Origin: Eledone cirrhosa
Lineage: Eukaryota; Mollusca; Cephalopoda; Octopoda; Eledonidae
DNA: 64,000 bases
Assembly: GCA_964016885.1 (NCBI GenBank)
Contig: OZ024740.1
Location: forward strand, 295,036,097 to 295,100,096
Direction of reading: 5' to 3'
Below, one piece after another: positions 31,106 to 42,035 of the stretch. The notes below the pieces were generated by a model. That model was not told the origin of the DNA, ran no database searches, and saw only the letters and a list, made by a program, of their open reading frames with translations. How positions within the stretch are numbered: position 1 is the first letter of the stretch; each line of letters opens with the position of its first letter. The position numbers and the translations under genes were made by a program.

Positions 31106-31600
31106 AGCACATCACAATCACTCAAACTATCTAATCAAATAATTTTACAGTTTTAGTCACACTCTAATTTAAGTTCATATTTCAACTAAACCATGTTCAT
31201 ATTTTATTCCTCTGCGGTGAATATGATATAAGCATGTAATGTATGGAGATCAATTCAACCGCTTTTGTGCTTTCTTAAAAACAAAACAAAAAACAAAAAA
31301 GTTCTAAAGTTGGGATTAATACGTGTAAATTTATTTGGAAATACGTCGGCTTTTATTAGAAAATACAAATTAAATGTAAAAAAGACTAACAACGACACAA
31401 TTACTTGAAATGTGTTTGTTTAGCCATTTCATGTTTGAATTGATGATTGAAGATAATCAACCAAACTGGGGAAAAAAGCGAAATATTTGGGTTATTCGAT
31501 TAATTTGTGTATTTTTATAGTATTTTAATCTTCTTTCGTTATATAGTATATTTGTTGACATTAAATCGTCTTTTTGTGTACAAAGCCATTTATATATATA
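31106..31600. other. AT-rich stretch, no gene seen
   Basis: No repeat or domain is recognized before the (CA)n/(TA)n at about 31610-31660. Confidence 0.6.
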
Positions 31601-31613
31601 TCAAGTAGAGTGT

Positions 31614-31646
<33 letters not shown>

Positions 31647-31663
31647 CATATACACACATGTGT

Positions 31664-31863
31664 ATATGTATCGACCGTCGATCGACTTTCGTCAAATCTT
31701 TCCAATTGCTAATACTATCTATCAGTCGCAACTCCAGGTAGAAGGAGCAACGTGAAATAAAGTGCCTTGCCCAAGGACATAACGTATCACAGGGTCCGGG
31801 AATCGAACTCACAACCTCACGATTGAGAATCCAATTCTCTAACCACTCAGCCACGGGCCTATG
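31664..31863 (-). repeat. SINE with 'tttcacgttgctcc' central domain, copy 1
   Basis: The minus strand starts as a tRNA-like head: A box 'gtggctgagtggttagag' and B box 'gtgagttcgattcccgg'. It continues with 'ccttgggcaaggcactttat' and 'ttcacgttgctcc', then 'agttgcgactgatag'. The same central block occurs at 42950-43286 and 59735-60003. Central domains of this kind are known to be shared between mollusc SINE families (the cephalopod 'Ceph' domain would be the candidate), but I name it only by sequence. Confidence 0.82.
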
Positions 31864-31956
31864 TATATATATATTTATATGTACACACGCATACATACAC
31901 ATAGCCATACACACATATATATATACATTATTATATTGTTTTAAGCTGACTAGTTT

Positions 31957-32000
31957 TCCATTACATCAAGTTTCATGCTGGATGGCGTTCATCAGATAGC
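31957..32000 (-). ncRNA. Hammerhead ribozyme-like motif HH1
   Basis: Minus strand: CTGATGA (31995-31989), short stem II (ACGC...GCAT with one mismatch), GAAA (31974-31971), stem III AC/GT, triplet GTA ending at 31962, and stem I GCTAT/ATGG (four pairs, one G-T). All invariant core bases are present. Stem II is the weakest part. A (TA)n begins about 40 nt downstream, as with the other motifs. Confidence 0.55.
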
Positions 32001-32639
32001 GTATCAACTGACGAGCATCTCAATAATAATGAATCTTTTGGGTAGTTAACTGCACACTTCCAGTTGGTCTTGAACTTCTTATTGAGCCTAGGCTTCCAAC
32101 TGATTTTAATGTTTACATCCATTCAGTTAATCAGGTTGTATATTTCTGTTATAACCTGTGTAGTAAATATTGATTTCATGGTCGCATTTTTACATCATTT
32201 CTGATTTCTAATTCAGGTTCTCTTTAGGCTTTGTTAGGATGTGAGACTTTTCATCCATACAAAGTTGGTATTAAATAAATAAAAAATACAGATAAGATCA
32301 TTTTCTCACTTAAGCAAGAGCAACGGTTGCGCACATATAGAACAACAGAATATAATGATTTCATTATCCCATTACCATAAACATAAGATAAAATATTGTC
32401 AAAAATTCTTAACACAAATTAACAACTTCTTCCCATAAATACAATAAATCATTTAATAGAGAAGACTTCAAGATCAGCTACTGTTTTGTTCTGTTTCTCT
32501 ATAGCCCATTGCGTTCAATTTACTGTTGAAATTGTCAGCACAATTTTTTCAGATCCCATACCGGACTGGACAAAGCTATCGTCCAGTCAAGGTTACATTC
32601 CCTTTTCACTAATGAAACATTACGATAATTGTCATCTTT
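32001..32639. other. AT-rich stretch, no gene seen
   Basis: No repeat shared with the rest of the window and no domain could be identified. Confidence 0.55.
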
Positions 32640-32990
32640 AATAAAGGTTGCCTTATCTGACAAAAATATTTGTAAAGGAAATTCATCCTAACATTGTTGC
32701 TACATTAGAGGATCATACTCCAGCTTTATTAACAGTGAAAAAGTGGGCAGTTAAATTTAGGAATGAAAGGGAGAGTCATGAAGATGACTGAAGGTCTGGA
32801 CGTCCTACAACTGCCACCACAGAGGAAAACATTAATCGTATTCCCCACATGGCGATGGATGACAGGCAATTGATTATAGATCAAATAGCCATTGCTATTA
32901 GCACATCCTGTGAGAGAGTTGAGGATATTCTGCACAATGAACTTGGCATGACGAAGGTATCTGCTTGTAAATTTAATTTTATTCTTGAGG
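32640..32990 (+). pseudogene. Mariner transposase N-terminal fragment
   Basis: The plus-strand frame reads LLTVKKWAVKFRNERESHEDD, stop, RSGRPTTATTEENINRI, MAMDDRQLIIDQIAIAISTS, CERVEDILHNELGMTKVSA. This is the mariner DNA-binding part: the 'W...F..GR.S.EDD.RSGRP' linker and the second helix-turn-helix ending in LGM.K.SA. A TGA follows EDD (32799). The catalytic DD34D region is absent, and no terminal repeats were found. Confidence 0.85.
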
Positions 32991-33138
32991 TTATTTCAAC
33001 CAGCCTACTGTAGTATTACCATTGTTACATCGTCACGAATTTGTTGCTTTTCTTTTACTCTTATTGATGTTATATAGAATTTATTTATTAACTAAATTTT
33101 GCGTGGTTTAAACATCATGCAATAAGAACTCTCCCCTT

Positions 33139-33139
33139 C

Positions 33140-33232
<93 letters not shown>
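33139..33232. repeat. (ATCT)n microsatellite, 5' side of element C
   Basis: About twenty-three perfect ATCT units end at 33232 and run into the 5' end of Tx1-like element C. The same repeat lies at the 3' end of C (38299-38333). Confidence 0.97.
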
Positions 33233-33466
33233 AATAATCTAGCTGTCGTCTGTTCTACAGCGTAGACGTAGTTCACTTCGCGCAGAAGTTTTGTTCCAAT
33301 TTATTGCGGAAATTTTGTAAGTTTAATTTTAATTTTGATACTATTGTGTAGCTTGACTCCCCGTCTGAACTGTCAGGCGGTGGGTCAGCTCATATTCGCC
33401 CCTCCTAGGGGTGAAAAACCTGTTTTTAAAAATTTTGTGGCATAAAATTTCAATCGTCTGGCAGAA

Positions 33467-34893
33467 ATGTTAAACGAAGCTAACGAAAATAGTGGTGGGG
33501 GGATAGCGGTAAGAGTTGTAAGCTCGCACGTTTTAGTCCCTCCTTCCTTCCCAACTAACGTCATAGAGAAGGAAAGAAAAAATAAAATAAAAACAGACGA
33601 ATGTGCGGAGAAAAATGTCGACGAAAACACAAATCTGGAGATTGATTCCAACAACAAAAAAAATATGAAAGAATTGCATGACAATATTAATACCACAAAC
33701 AAAGAAACAACAAACACAAAAATAACATTTGAAAACAACAACATCATAACAGAAAGCAAAACAGACGACAAAGTCAACACCAATAACATCTCATTTGCAC
33801 AAACAACAAAAAAATCTTTAACATACATACCTGAAAATATTTCAGATGTGGCACAAAGAATAAAAAACGCCAAACAATTCATAACTGGAAAATGGAGCCT
33901 TGTCAGTAAACATGCCCCAAGAACTCACAAAAGATATTGAAAGTCGGACGGTCGTTTTCCGCACCATCAACAACATCTCAAAAAAGCCACAACAACCAAC
34001 ACAAGCAGAAATTAAAGCGGTACTTAGAGAAGTACTTAATGAAGCCACTTTCATAAGAAGAGACAGGCTCTATGGAAGCCTGACCATTATTATGAAGAAC
34101 TAATCGGCGGCAAAATAATGCTTTGTCGCCGATTCGTTCGACAAATTTTACCTTTTATCCATCTTATATGGGTAAAAGAACTCAGCGCATATGGCTGGAT
34201 GCAATGATGCCAGATATGGACTACTGCTGGCTCATAGCTGGCTTCATCGATCCAGCGAATTACAACGTGATTTCCATTGGCAAAACTACAGGCAATGCGT
34301 TCAGTGGAACAGGTATAGAACTTGTAGTGCAAATGAAACCTGAACGCATTGCCCAAATACCCGACAGAATCCTATTAGAGGGCCACGGGTATATAAACAT
34401 TAGCGTGGAGGGGAGAAGGCCGTCCTGTCATATCTGTGCAGGCAGAGGGCACCTGAAGGCGGCTTGTCCTCAACTCAACAAGAAGAAAACCCTGCTACCA
34501 ACACCAGCTCCACCACCACCACAACAGATAAACAAACAACAAAACTCAGTCCCACCCAACCCGTCCCTCAGTAAAACTACACCACCACCACAGCACAAAC
34601 AGACACAACACATTACCCAAAAACAAAACACAGTCCCACCCAACCCCTCACTCAATAAAACAACACAACCACCGCAGCCACAACACACAACACAGTCTAA
34701 CATAGTGACATCCATCTCCCCCACAAAGAAAACTAACACGGAAACATTACCAGCAAACATACCTCTTCCCTCCAACACTGAAGATAACCCAACACCCCCG
34801 ACCCCATGGAAGTCGTGCGACCCGAACCCCGGGAAGCAGAAAGGTAGGTCTCTACACTCTCCTTTGGCTTTGCCGCCCACATGGATGTGTTAA
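33467..34893 (+). pseudogene. Element C ORF1, gag-like with CCHC knuckle
   Basis: The first frame is 33467-33940 (MLNEANENSGGGIAVRV, then a Lys/Asn-rich tract and IKNAKQFITGKWSLVS). A shift near 33897 moves to 33900-34103 (MPQELTKDIESRTVVFRTI, EIKAVLREVLNEATF), and another to 34123-34893 (RTQRIWLDAMMPD, IPDRILLEGHGYINISVEG). The knuckle is CHICAGRGHLKAAC (CX2CX4HX4C, about 34431-34470). A Pro/Gln/Thr-rich tail follows, as in copy B. The stop at 34891-34893 overlaps the start of ORF2 by 13 nt. It would coat element RNA. Confidence 0.78.
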
Positions 34894-37800
34894 GAGTAGG
34901 ATGTTTGAATGCACGTGGCCTGGGCTCAACTTGGAAGCAAGCAAAGCTTCTAAATGACCTCAGGTCACGTGGTATAAATGTAATGGTTATCTGTGAGACT
35001 CGGATCAGCGTCGTGCGGCAGCTGGCCCCTACATTCGATGACTTTGAGGTGCACGCATCTCTCTGTCAACCTGGAGGTGGGGGTGGGGTTGTCGTACTTC
35101 TGGAAAAACACCTGGGTCTCGCCGTACAGGTTGTTCACTCGGACCCGGAAGGTCGTTTGTTGGTGCTAGACGTTGGCAGTAGTGGAGGTGCGGCCTTGAG
35201 ACAGGTCGCCGTCTCCTCCCCTTTCGGAGCTGAACGACCCGACTTCTTCCAGCGTCTGGAGACTTTTCTGGGAACATCGCGTTCCCTGCTTCTAGCGGGG
35301 GACTGGAATGAGATCCTAGATGCACGTTGGGACTATGCAGGAGCATGTCCTAATAGAGGGGGGTGCAACAGCCTCAAGGGGTTACTCGACCGTTTTAACT
35401 TGGTCGATAGATATCGACTAGATTTTCCAACTGTGCCAACCTGGACTTGGACGAACCACAGTGGTCAATCTAGATCGTACTTAGATAGATTCTTAGTTAG
35501 AAGTAAGGATAGGGACATATTAAGCTGTCCAGAAATGCTCACGATTGGCTATACAGATCACAAATTAGTGACCTGCGTAGTCAACCTCGAGAGAACACAT
35601 AGACTGGGTCCCGGTTAGTGGAAACTTAATTTGTCTTTACCGGTAAAAGAGACTTACAGAAACCGGATTAGCAGATTAGTTAAGGAGAGGTTGACGGGTG
35701 CAATCGTCAACAACCGATGGTGGGCATCTCTCAAAAGAGAGATTAGAACAGAATCAATAAGTTATAGCAAGATGTTAGCTGCCGATAGGAATAGGAACGA
35801 GAAAGAATTAACAGGTAAATTAGAAGAGGCAATCAAGAGCGAAGTTGTGGCCAGAGTGCTGGCATCGAGGACGGCCTTGAGCCAGTTTTTCGATGCAAAG
35901 CACGAAGGCTGCGTCATTCGAAAATACGTGCTCTAGGTAATGAGGGGGCCAAAGCCGTTGGCTGGGCCCGCGTGACAGAAGCTAAGAGTGGAAATCGATC
36001 CACCAACCGGTCTTTGCAAGACGAGGATGGACGGGTGATCCGGGAGCCTAAGCAGATGTGCGAGGCCTTTCAAAGGCACTTTGCCCGATTGTTCGGGGGA
36101 GGCGAGGGTCCGAGCGGGGACGTGGATTTCGGTCCATACCTCGACGGCCTGCCGCGTCTCTCGAGCGAAGAGGCAGAGTCCTGCGAGGGACCAATCTCGG
36201 CTGATGAGATCGGGGATGCGCTAAGCCAATGCAGCAGAGGCAAATCTCCAGGTCTCGATGGTATACCTTACGAACTTTATTTAGCAATGCCGGTCTTCTT
36301 CTCCGAACTCCTCGAAGCAGTCTACTGCAATTGGCAGCAGAACGGGAGAATTCCTTGTTCTGTAGCCAAGAATGTAGTCTCGCTGGTGAGGAAGGACGAA
36401 AACAAGGGGAATAGTATAAATAATTTTCGGCCCATAACCCTGCTAAACATAGAGTTAAAGATTTTGGCCAAGGTGTTAGCAAAGAGGTTGGCGCTTGTCG
36501 TGAATGGCCTGGTGGGAGATGCGCAGACATGTGCTATCCCATCCAGGTCCATTCACGACAACCTCCACCTCATGCGATACATCATAGAGAAGGTTGGCAA
36601 CAAACCCGGCTTCGGTGGGGCCCTGATAAACTTGGATCAGTCTAAGGCGTTCGATAGGGTCGACCATGGTTACCTGGATGCGGTGCTAGCGGCGGCTGGG
36701 TTCGGTCCTGTTTTCAGAGGCTGGATCACTGCCTTACATAGCAACCACATCTGTTCTAGGATCAAGGTGAACGGCTACCTCTCGAAGCCGTTCGAAATCA
36801 CACGATCCATTCGACAGGGGTGCCCTCCCTCCTCCCTTCTGTACGTATTGACTCTCGAGCCTTTACTGAGGAAGTTGGAGTTGTTGCAGGGTATCCCCCT
36901 GGAACCAGGATTGAGCAAAGCGGTGTCGGCCTACGCCGATGACGTAACAGTAATGGTATCGACCGACTCGGAGATCGAGGCGATCGGTACCTTACTGGAG
37001 GAATACGAAAGGTTGTCAGGAGCGAAACTGAACCGGGAAAAATCCATCGGGCTGCAACTCGGAACGTGGAGAGGCAGACCAATGCCTCCCGACGGTGTCG
37101 TCGGACACTGGACGGAGGGCCCGGTGAAGTTGCTTGGGGTCTGGTTTGGACCGGACCTCCAGGTGTAAAAGAACTGGGGCGAGGCTACGAACAAGGTGTT
37201 TGCACTAACCCAGAAATGGGCCAAGTGTAAGCTTGGCACCTACAGGTATTCCTCACTGGTCAACCGGTGTGGGCTCCGTTTGTGAAACGAGCCTTTCCGA
37301 GACTCATCTCGCTCACCGAGCTGAAGTCCTGGGTCAAGCAAAGATCCCGAAAACTGGGAGACTGGCACACTGAGTGTGCCCAGGCGCTCAGGGCTCTCTG
37401 GCAAGCGGACCCGGCCATCGGTGGAGAATCCACCTCGTCATTCTATAGAGGGCTGGTGGCTAGCAGGGGCGATGACACCCTTGGAGAGTCGCTGGACATG
37501 GAAAAGGACGAGCTGGCCAGCCTGTTCGGTAGGACTTTCGGCCCGGGACCAATGGACAACTTCCAGAAGTCACTAGCCTGGCAGTGCTACCGGGGGGCTC
37601 TACCCGTTCGAGAAAAGCTCTACAGACACGGACGCCCGGGCAGGGATCCCTCGAAAAAGATTTGCCCTAGATGCGTGCGTCACGAAGAAACCGTTGCGCA
37701 CGCATTGGTGCAATGTCCGGGCGTGGCTGATCTGTGGGGCTACGCCGAACGACTGCTGTCGCGGGTGGCGCCGATTCGATTGACCGCCGAGTCCGTGATG

Positions 37801-38079
37801 ATAATCAAGCCGCCTCCCCTCTTCACAAAGGAAACAAAGGCGGTTTTTCTGTGCGTAATAGCCATGTTGAAAGAGGTTGTTTGGTGGACACGATTGAAAG
37901 GTCTGAGGTCAGGCAACTTCCTCTCTGGCCATAGTCTGGTCTACTTCTTCCGATATCGCTTCGGAAGAAGGATAAGAATGGAGAGAGAGGTGCTGGGCCA
38001 CAGGCAGTTTTATGAAAGGTGGGTGATAGTGGCGAGAATGGCTCGTGTAAATGGACCTTCTCTGTATACCATCCTGTAG
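34881..38079 (+). pseudogene. Element C ORF2: endonuclease-RT polyprotein, broken
   Basis: It starts at ATG 34881 (MDVLRVGCLNARGLGSTWKQ). Endonuclease motifs: CLNARGL, ICETRI, LAGDWNEILD, SRSYLDRFL, YTDHKLV. A TAG at 35616 replaces the Tyr codon of B (GPGYW). A frameshift near 35925 moves the frame to 35972-37168, which has the RT: FRPITLLNIELKILAK, LINLDQSKAFDRVDH, RQGCPPSSLLYVL, YADDVTVMV, KLLGVWFG. A TAA at 37166 and a deletion of about 240 bp near 37230 follow. The last frame, 37267-38079, holds CPRCVRHEETVAHALVQC and VWWTRLKGLRS. RT catalytic residues are intact. Confidence 0.88.
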
Positions 38080-38297
38080 GTAAAGAAGTGAAGGAGAGGG
38101 GAGCACCTTCTCCATGTGCTCCCCGGGCAAAGGATTGCACACCTTTTCGGGGGTGTGTGCAACCCCCATCACGTCCCCTCCCTTTTGAGGTTGTTTTCGA
38201 TTATTTTCATTTTATACCCTTTTTACTCGGTTTTATGTAACCTCCCCCCTTTGTATTTGTCCCTTCTTTTTATGCCTTTATGGTAAATAAAGAAATA

Positions 38298-38298
<1 letters not shown>

Positions 38299-38333
<35 letters not shown>

Positions 38334-38340
38334 CCTTTCT
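38299..38340. repeat. (ATCT)n microsatellite, 3' side of element C
   Basis: About nine ATCT units follow the 'aaataaagaaatat' end of element C. They then become a CT-rich tract to about 38370. Confidence 0.95.
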
Positions 38341-38370
38341 CTCTCTCTTTTCTCACTCTCCCTCTCCCTC

Positions 38371-38465
38371 TCAAATTCTTCTCATGTTTAATCGTACTGA
38401 GATTTGTACTGAGGCATATCCAAGAACGCCAATGATCATCGGTACAAATATATAGGTATAGTTAT
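38371..38465 (-). pseudogene. Very short RLE-LINE fragment
   Basis: On the minus strand it reads YTYIFVPMIIGVLGYASVQIS, matching the 'F.PVI.GALGY' strand of the RLE-LINE C-terminal domain seen at 435-776 and 25479-25838. Only about 30 codons remain, joined to a (TA)n at the 5' side. Confidence 0.55.
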
Positions 38466-38466
38466 A

Positions 38467-38545
<79 letters not shown>
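38466..38545. repeat. (TA)n microsatellite
   Basis: A TG/TA run then a long TA run separates the RLE fragment from the repeat at 38546. Confidence 0.95.
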
Positions 38546-38551
<6 letters not shown>

Positions 38552-38950
38552 CTGATGGTCGCTAAGATGCTTCCATAGGCGGTATGCCGGTTGAGCACTC
38601 TATGCTCTTACAGAGCAGAGTATTATAGAATAGAAAACGAAAAATCAGTGATGCATCTGAACTCAATTTATTGTGTGTTACAATTGTTTCGCTGGCAGAC
38701 AGCTCGAGACGCGATCATTGTGTGGATCTGTCTGATTCTGGACCCGCAGGTTCGACGGAGCATATTCTCTCACTGGGGTATCTGACCCTCTGGGCCAGTA
38801 CCGTCAAAAACTTCATCCTCTTCGCGCGTCCTGTGATTGGCCGCTGGTTGACGACGTCATCATAATTCTGACCACAGGTACCAGTCCACTGACCATCAGG
38901 GCGTTAGCTGTCCCATGTCTACTATACTTCAATAAATTACTGCTGTGTTT
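38546..38950 (+). repeat. Unclassified dispersed repeat, copy 1
   Basis: The first 100 bp (ataggcggtatg, ggttgagcact, agagcagagtat) match the minus strand at 57890-57985, where the same end also touches (TA)n. The right part has 'ttcaataaattactgctgtg', a polyadenylation-like signal, and could be the end of a solo LTR (start TGT near 38676, end near 38960). I could not verify a target duplication. Confidence 0.5.
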
Positions 38951-38954
38951 GGTT

Positions 38955-38976
38955 GTTCACACATCCACGCGCGCAC

Positions 38977-39007
<31 letters not shown>

Positions 39008-39462
39008 AGCACAGAGATAATGACAGTCGTACGCATAGACGCCCGCTATACACACACATTTAAGGAGAACATATAAACATACGCATACATGCATCCAGAG
39101 AGGCGCGTACACACACAGACACATGCCCACATGCCTATATACATCAACACACACACACACATACATGTGCATATACATGCACACGCATATATATACCCGT
39201 ACACACAAATGCGTACAGACATATACATAGACCCCCCCCCCCCTCCACCCACGTACACACATATACACGTACCCATATACAAATATACACACACAGATAC
39301 ACACTTGCTCGCAAACACACACATATATACACACAAACAAGCCCTTTCCCTACACGGGTACTTGTACACACACACACACACCGGCTCATATACACTCTTA
39401 CAAATATGCGCATATTCATATACACACCCACGCACGCATAAAAAAAAAAAATATATATATAC

Positions 39463-39505
<43 letters not shown>

Positions 39506-39640
39506 ATGTGTAGGGGGTGTATAAATGCTCGCGTGTACATACATACACATACATACATACACACATACACACATACAAACACATACATTCATGCATACAT
39601 ACATACACACATACACATACACCCATATATATATATATAC

Positions 39641-39671
<31 letters not shown>

Positions 39672-39675
39672 CTTA
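38955..39675. repeat. Mixed CA/TA/CATA microsatellite
   Basis: CA, CATA and TA runs, with a C run at 39232, fill this stretch. Long frames on both strands here (Cys/Val/Tyr or His/Thr-rich) come only from the repeat. Confidence 0.92.
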
Positions 39676-39918
39676 AATTCTAAAGATGAAGCGGTTTTAT
39701 TTTAAAATAAAATAAGGTTGTCGATAATAACTGCGATATATAGATCTGTTATAGTGAGCAAGACAATGAATTTAACAACATTTTGTTTTTATTAATGCTG
39801 AGCGATTGCTAAAAAAATTATCAGAAACAAATATTCTTGTGACAATTTTCTTGGCGCGTCTTTTCGATCTAAATTGATAATATTTTTTCCCTATCTTATT
39901 TAACAAGATTATTAATAG

Positions 39919-40108
39919 AATTGGCAGTATCGGTAGAGGGTTGGACGCCATGCTTTGATGCATAGAGTTACGGCCCTTGCCATTCTGAGTTCAAATCCCG
40001 CCTAGGTTAACTTTGCCTTTAATCCTTACGGGATCGATAAAATAAAGTACCAGTAATGCACTGGGATAATTGCTGGCCTTGTGCCAAAAGTAGAAACAAT
40101 TATTAATA
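39919..40108 (+). repeat. tRNA-derived SINE, first of a pair
   Basis: Complete copy from 'attggcagtatcggtagagg' to 'aagtagaaacaattattaat'. The flanking 'attattaatag' occurs at 39908-39918 and 40098-40108 and fits an 11-bp target duplication. Confidence 0.92.
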
Positions 40109-40116
40109 GGTGAATG

Positions 40117-40312
40117 GGCGGTGGATTGGCAGTATCGGTAGAGGGTCGCACGCCATGCTTTCCAGCATAGTTACGTCCCTTTATGATCTGAGTTCAAATC
40201 CCGCCGATGTTGACTTTGCCTTTCATCCTTACGGGGTCGATAAAATAAAGTACCAGTAATGCACTGGATAAATGCTGGCCTTGTGCCTAAAGTAGAAACA
40301 ATTATTAATATT
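40117..40312 (+). repeat. tRNA-derived SINE, second of a pair
   Basis: Complete copy starting 'gcggtggattggcagtatcg' nine bases after the previous one, in the same orientation, and ending 'gaaacaattattaatatt'. The sequence 'attattaata' flanks it too, so it entered next to the tail or target duplication of the first copy. Confidence 0.92.
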
Positions 40313-40952
40313 CAATTATTATTTGCTTTATGTCTGTTAAATGTGATCAGTTCATATTGAGTTGTTGTTAGCCACTAATAAGATATTGAACGAGTTTCTT
40401 GTCAGACTATCATCAAGAATTTGCGTTAAATATTACCAGGTGCGAAGATATTTATATTTGTTCAAAAACGTGTGCCAATATCGATTAGTTCTATTTCACA
40501 AAATAATCAGTTGAAATCGGCAATCACATTGAATATTGTTATTGTTGTCATAACTTAAATAAATATCTTAATAGCGTCTTACTTGTATTAGCTTCTAATT
40601 AATTGTTTATAGATTTTTGAATTTTGTTTTTAAGCCGTTTGGTGTTAGCAGGGGAGCCGAGAACATAATGTGTTAGTTGAGCTATTCGAGTAGAGCTAGT
40701 TCGTATTTCTTCATTACTTGATCCACGATATGCTGTAAGAAAAGTTAGATAATTGTTGTCGTTGTGTAGCCCCGCCAGATTAGCTCTGATCGAGCAGTTT
40801 TATGACACGCAGGTAGTTGGCTGAACGACCAGGCATGACCTACATAGCTGTCTGTAACCTTCCCCGACAGTTATATCACATTTCTGCCATACTAAGGACT
40901 ATATTGCACACTCAGACATATACTGATTGATCATATAGAATACAATTTGACT
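40313..40952. other. Non-coding stretch, no gene seen
   Basis: A/T-rich DNA without recognized repeats or domains. Confidence 0.6.
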
Positions 40953-41155
40953 GTCTAGATCAGGCATGTCAAACTGAGGGTCCCCCGAGGGCCACATAGG
41001 TCGCATATGTGTTGTCTGAGCGCCACACACGAGAACTAATTGCGCACATTACAACTAATTTTACGAAGTTAAAACATGCTTACGCTGTAAAAACCTCTGT
41101 GCGGGCCGCAGGTGTGCTTGTAGAGGGCCGCATGTTTGACATACTTAGTCTAGAT
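40953..41155. mobile_element. hAT-type MITE with 8-bp target duplication
   Basis: The element (40961-41147) starts 'caggcatgtcaaac' and ends with the imperfect reverse complement (gtttgacatactta). It is flanked by an identical 8-bp repeat, gtctagat (40953-40960 and 41148-41155), the size made by hAT transposases. The inside has 'gagggccacat' and 'gcgggccgcagg', with no transposase. The match of TIR, TSD length and size makes this call strong. Confidence 0.88.
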
Positions 41156-41925
41156 ATTTTCAATCTCTTCTCTATGTCTGTACACCTGTAGATTACGGTG
41201 GTAACTACTAATGAGGCTGAGTATGGTGGATTCTACCAGAGATTGACTGTTGCTATTCCTTTGCTCTTGTTATTCGTCGTTTAGACGCAGTATGGATGAC
41301 ATTTATGGATGAAAAAATGTATCTAATTGGCTGGAAATTAATGTCCATTCTAGTGTCATAAAAAAAGAATGAAAGGTTAAACCGAACATGAAATAAAATA
41401 ATTTCTCCGGCACCCTACCGTTTTTATAAATCCATCATCCTATAAAATGTTCCACCTTATAGTCTCAATTGCATAATAAAGCAAAATATTTGCTCATAAT
41501 GCTTTTGAAGTGATGTTTGGGGTAGCAGCTGTTGTAGTCTAGCCCAAGGTCGGTTCTGATCGGAAACACAAATGATTAAAGGCGAACCAGCCATGACCCT
41601 CCCATCCTTTTCTATATACTGCCTTCCCATAAAATCGGCTCTCTAGAATTCCTCTCTACACATGTTATTCCTGCAACCGTCAACTTGCAACTATTCAAAA
41701 GGAACATTACTCACATCCGTCTCATCAGTCTTATACAGCTGGTGAATGTTATGGTACATAGCCCCTTCCCACAGACCCAGTCTTGTAGAACCTGAAAATG
41801 TTGTGGGAGACAATCTCTTCCACCAGACCCAATGAATAAAATAAAACAGCGATGTGTGATAGGAAATTTGGCTGCTTTTTTAGCAGGCCGAACGACCGCG
41901 TAGAGACCCCCTCCTTGGCATCTGT
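41156..41925. other. Non-coding stretch, no gene seen
   Basis: The minus-strand frame 42094-41711 has no recognizable domain. I see no gene. Confidence 0.55.
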
Positions 41926-42035
41926 GAAGTTGCATGAATGTATGTGTGAATCTGAATGAATGTATCTGCATGAATGTATCTACATGAATGTATCCACATG
42001 AATGTATGTGTATGTGTGTATGTCTATGTGTGTGT
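41926..42035. repeat. Degenerate minisatellite 'catgaatgtatc'
   Basis: Units of 12-16 bp (gcatgaatgtatctaca) repeat about five times and pass into 'tgtatgtgtgtatg'. Confidence 0.8.

Larger units (their letters stand above)
33233..38298 (+). mobile_element. Tx1/L1-like LINE, element C (divergent family)
   Basis: It has the same organization as A and B but is clearly diverged: a 5' UTR, ORF1 with a CCHC knuckle (33467-34893), an overlapping ORF2 (34881-38079), and a 3' UTR ending 'atggtaaataaagaaatat' before (ATCT)n. Nucleotide identity to A/B is obvious only in ORF2. It is flanked on both sides by ATCT repeats rather than ATT. The element is otherwise near full length. Breaks are two shifts in ORF1, and in ORF2 two stops, one frameshift and one deletion of about 240 bp. 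Confidence 0.85.

Noticed and set aside
33467..33940. 157-codon Asn/Lys-rich frame as a host gene
   Set aside because: It lies at the proper place for ORF1 of element C, and the CCHC knuckle follows after two frameshifts.
38680..38765. Possible further hammerhead on the minus strand near 'gcgaaacaattgta'
   Set aside because: GAAA, a palindromic stem III and GTA are present, but no CTGANGA lies upstream and stem I does not pair.
38957..39626. Several frames of 120-180 codons, Cys/Val/Tyr-rich
   Set aside because: They come from mixed CA/TA microsatellite, and all six frames are open for the same reason.
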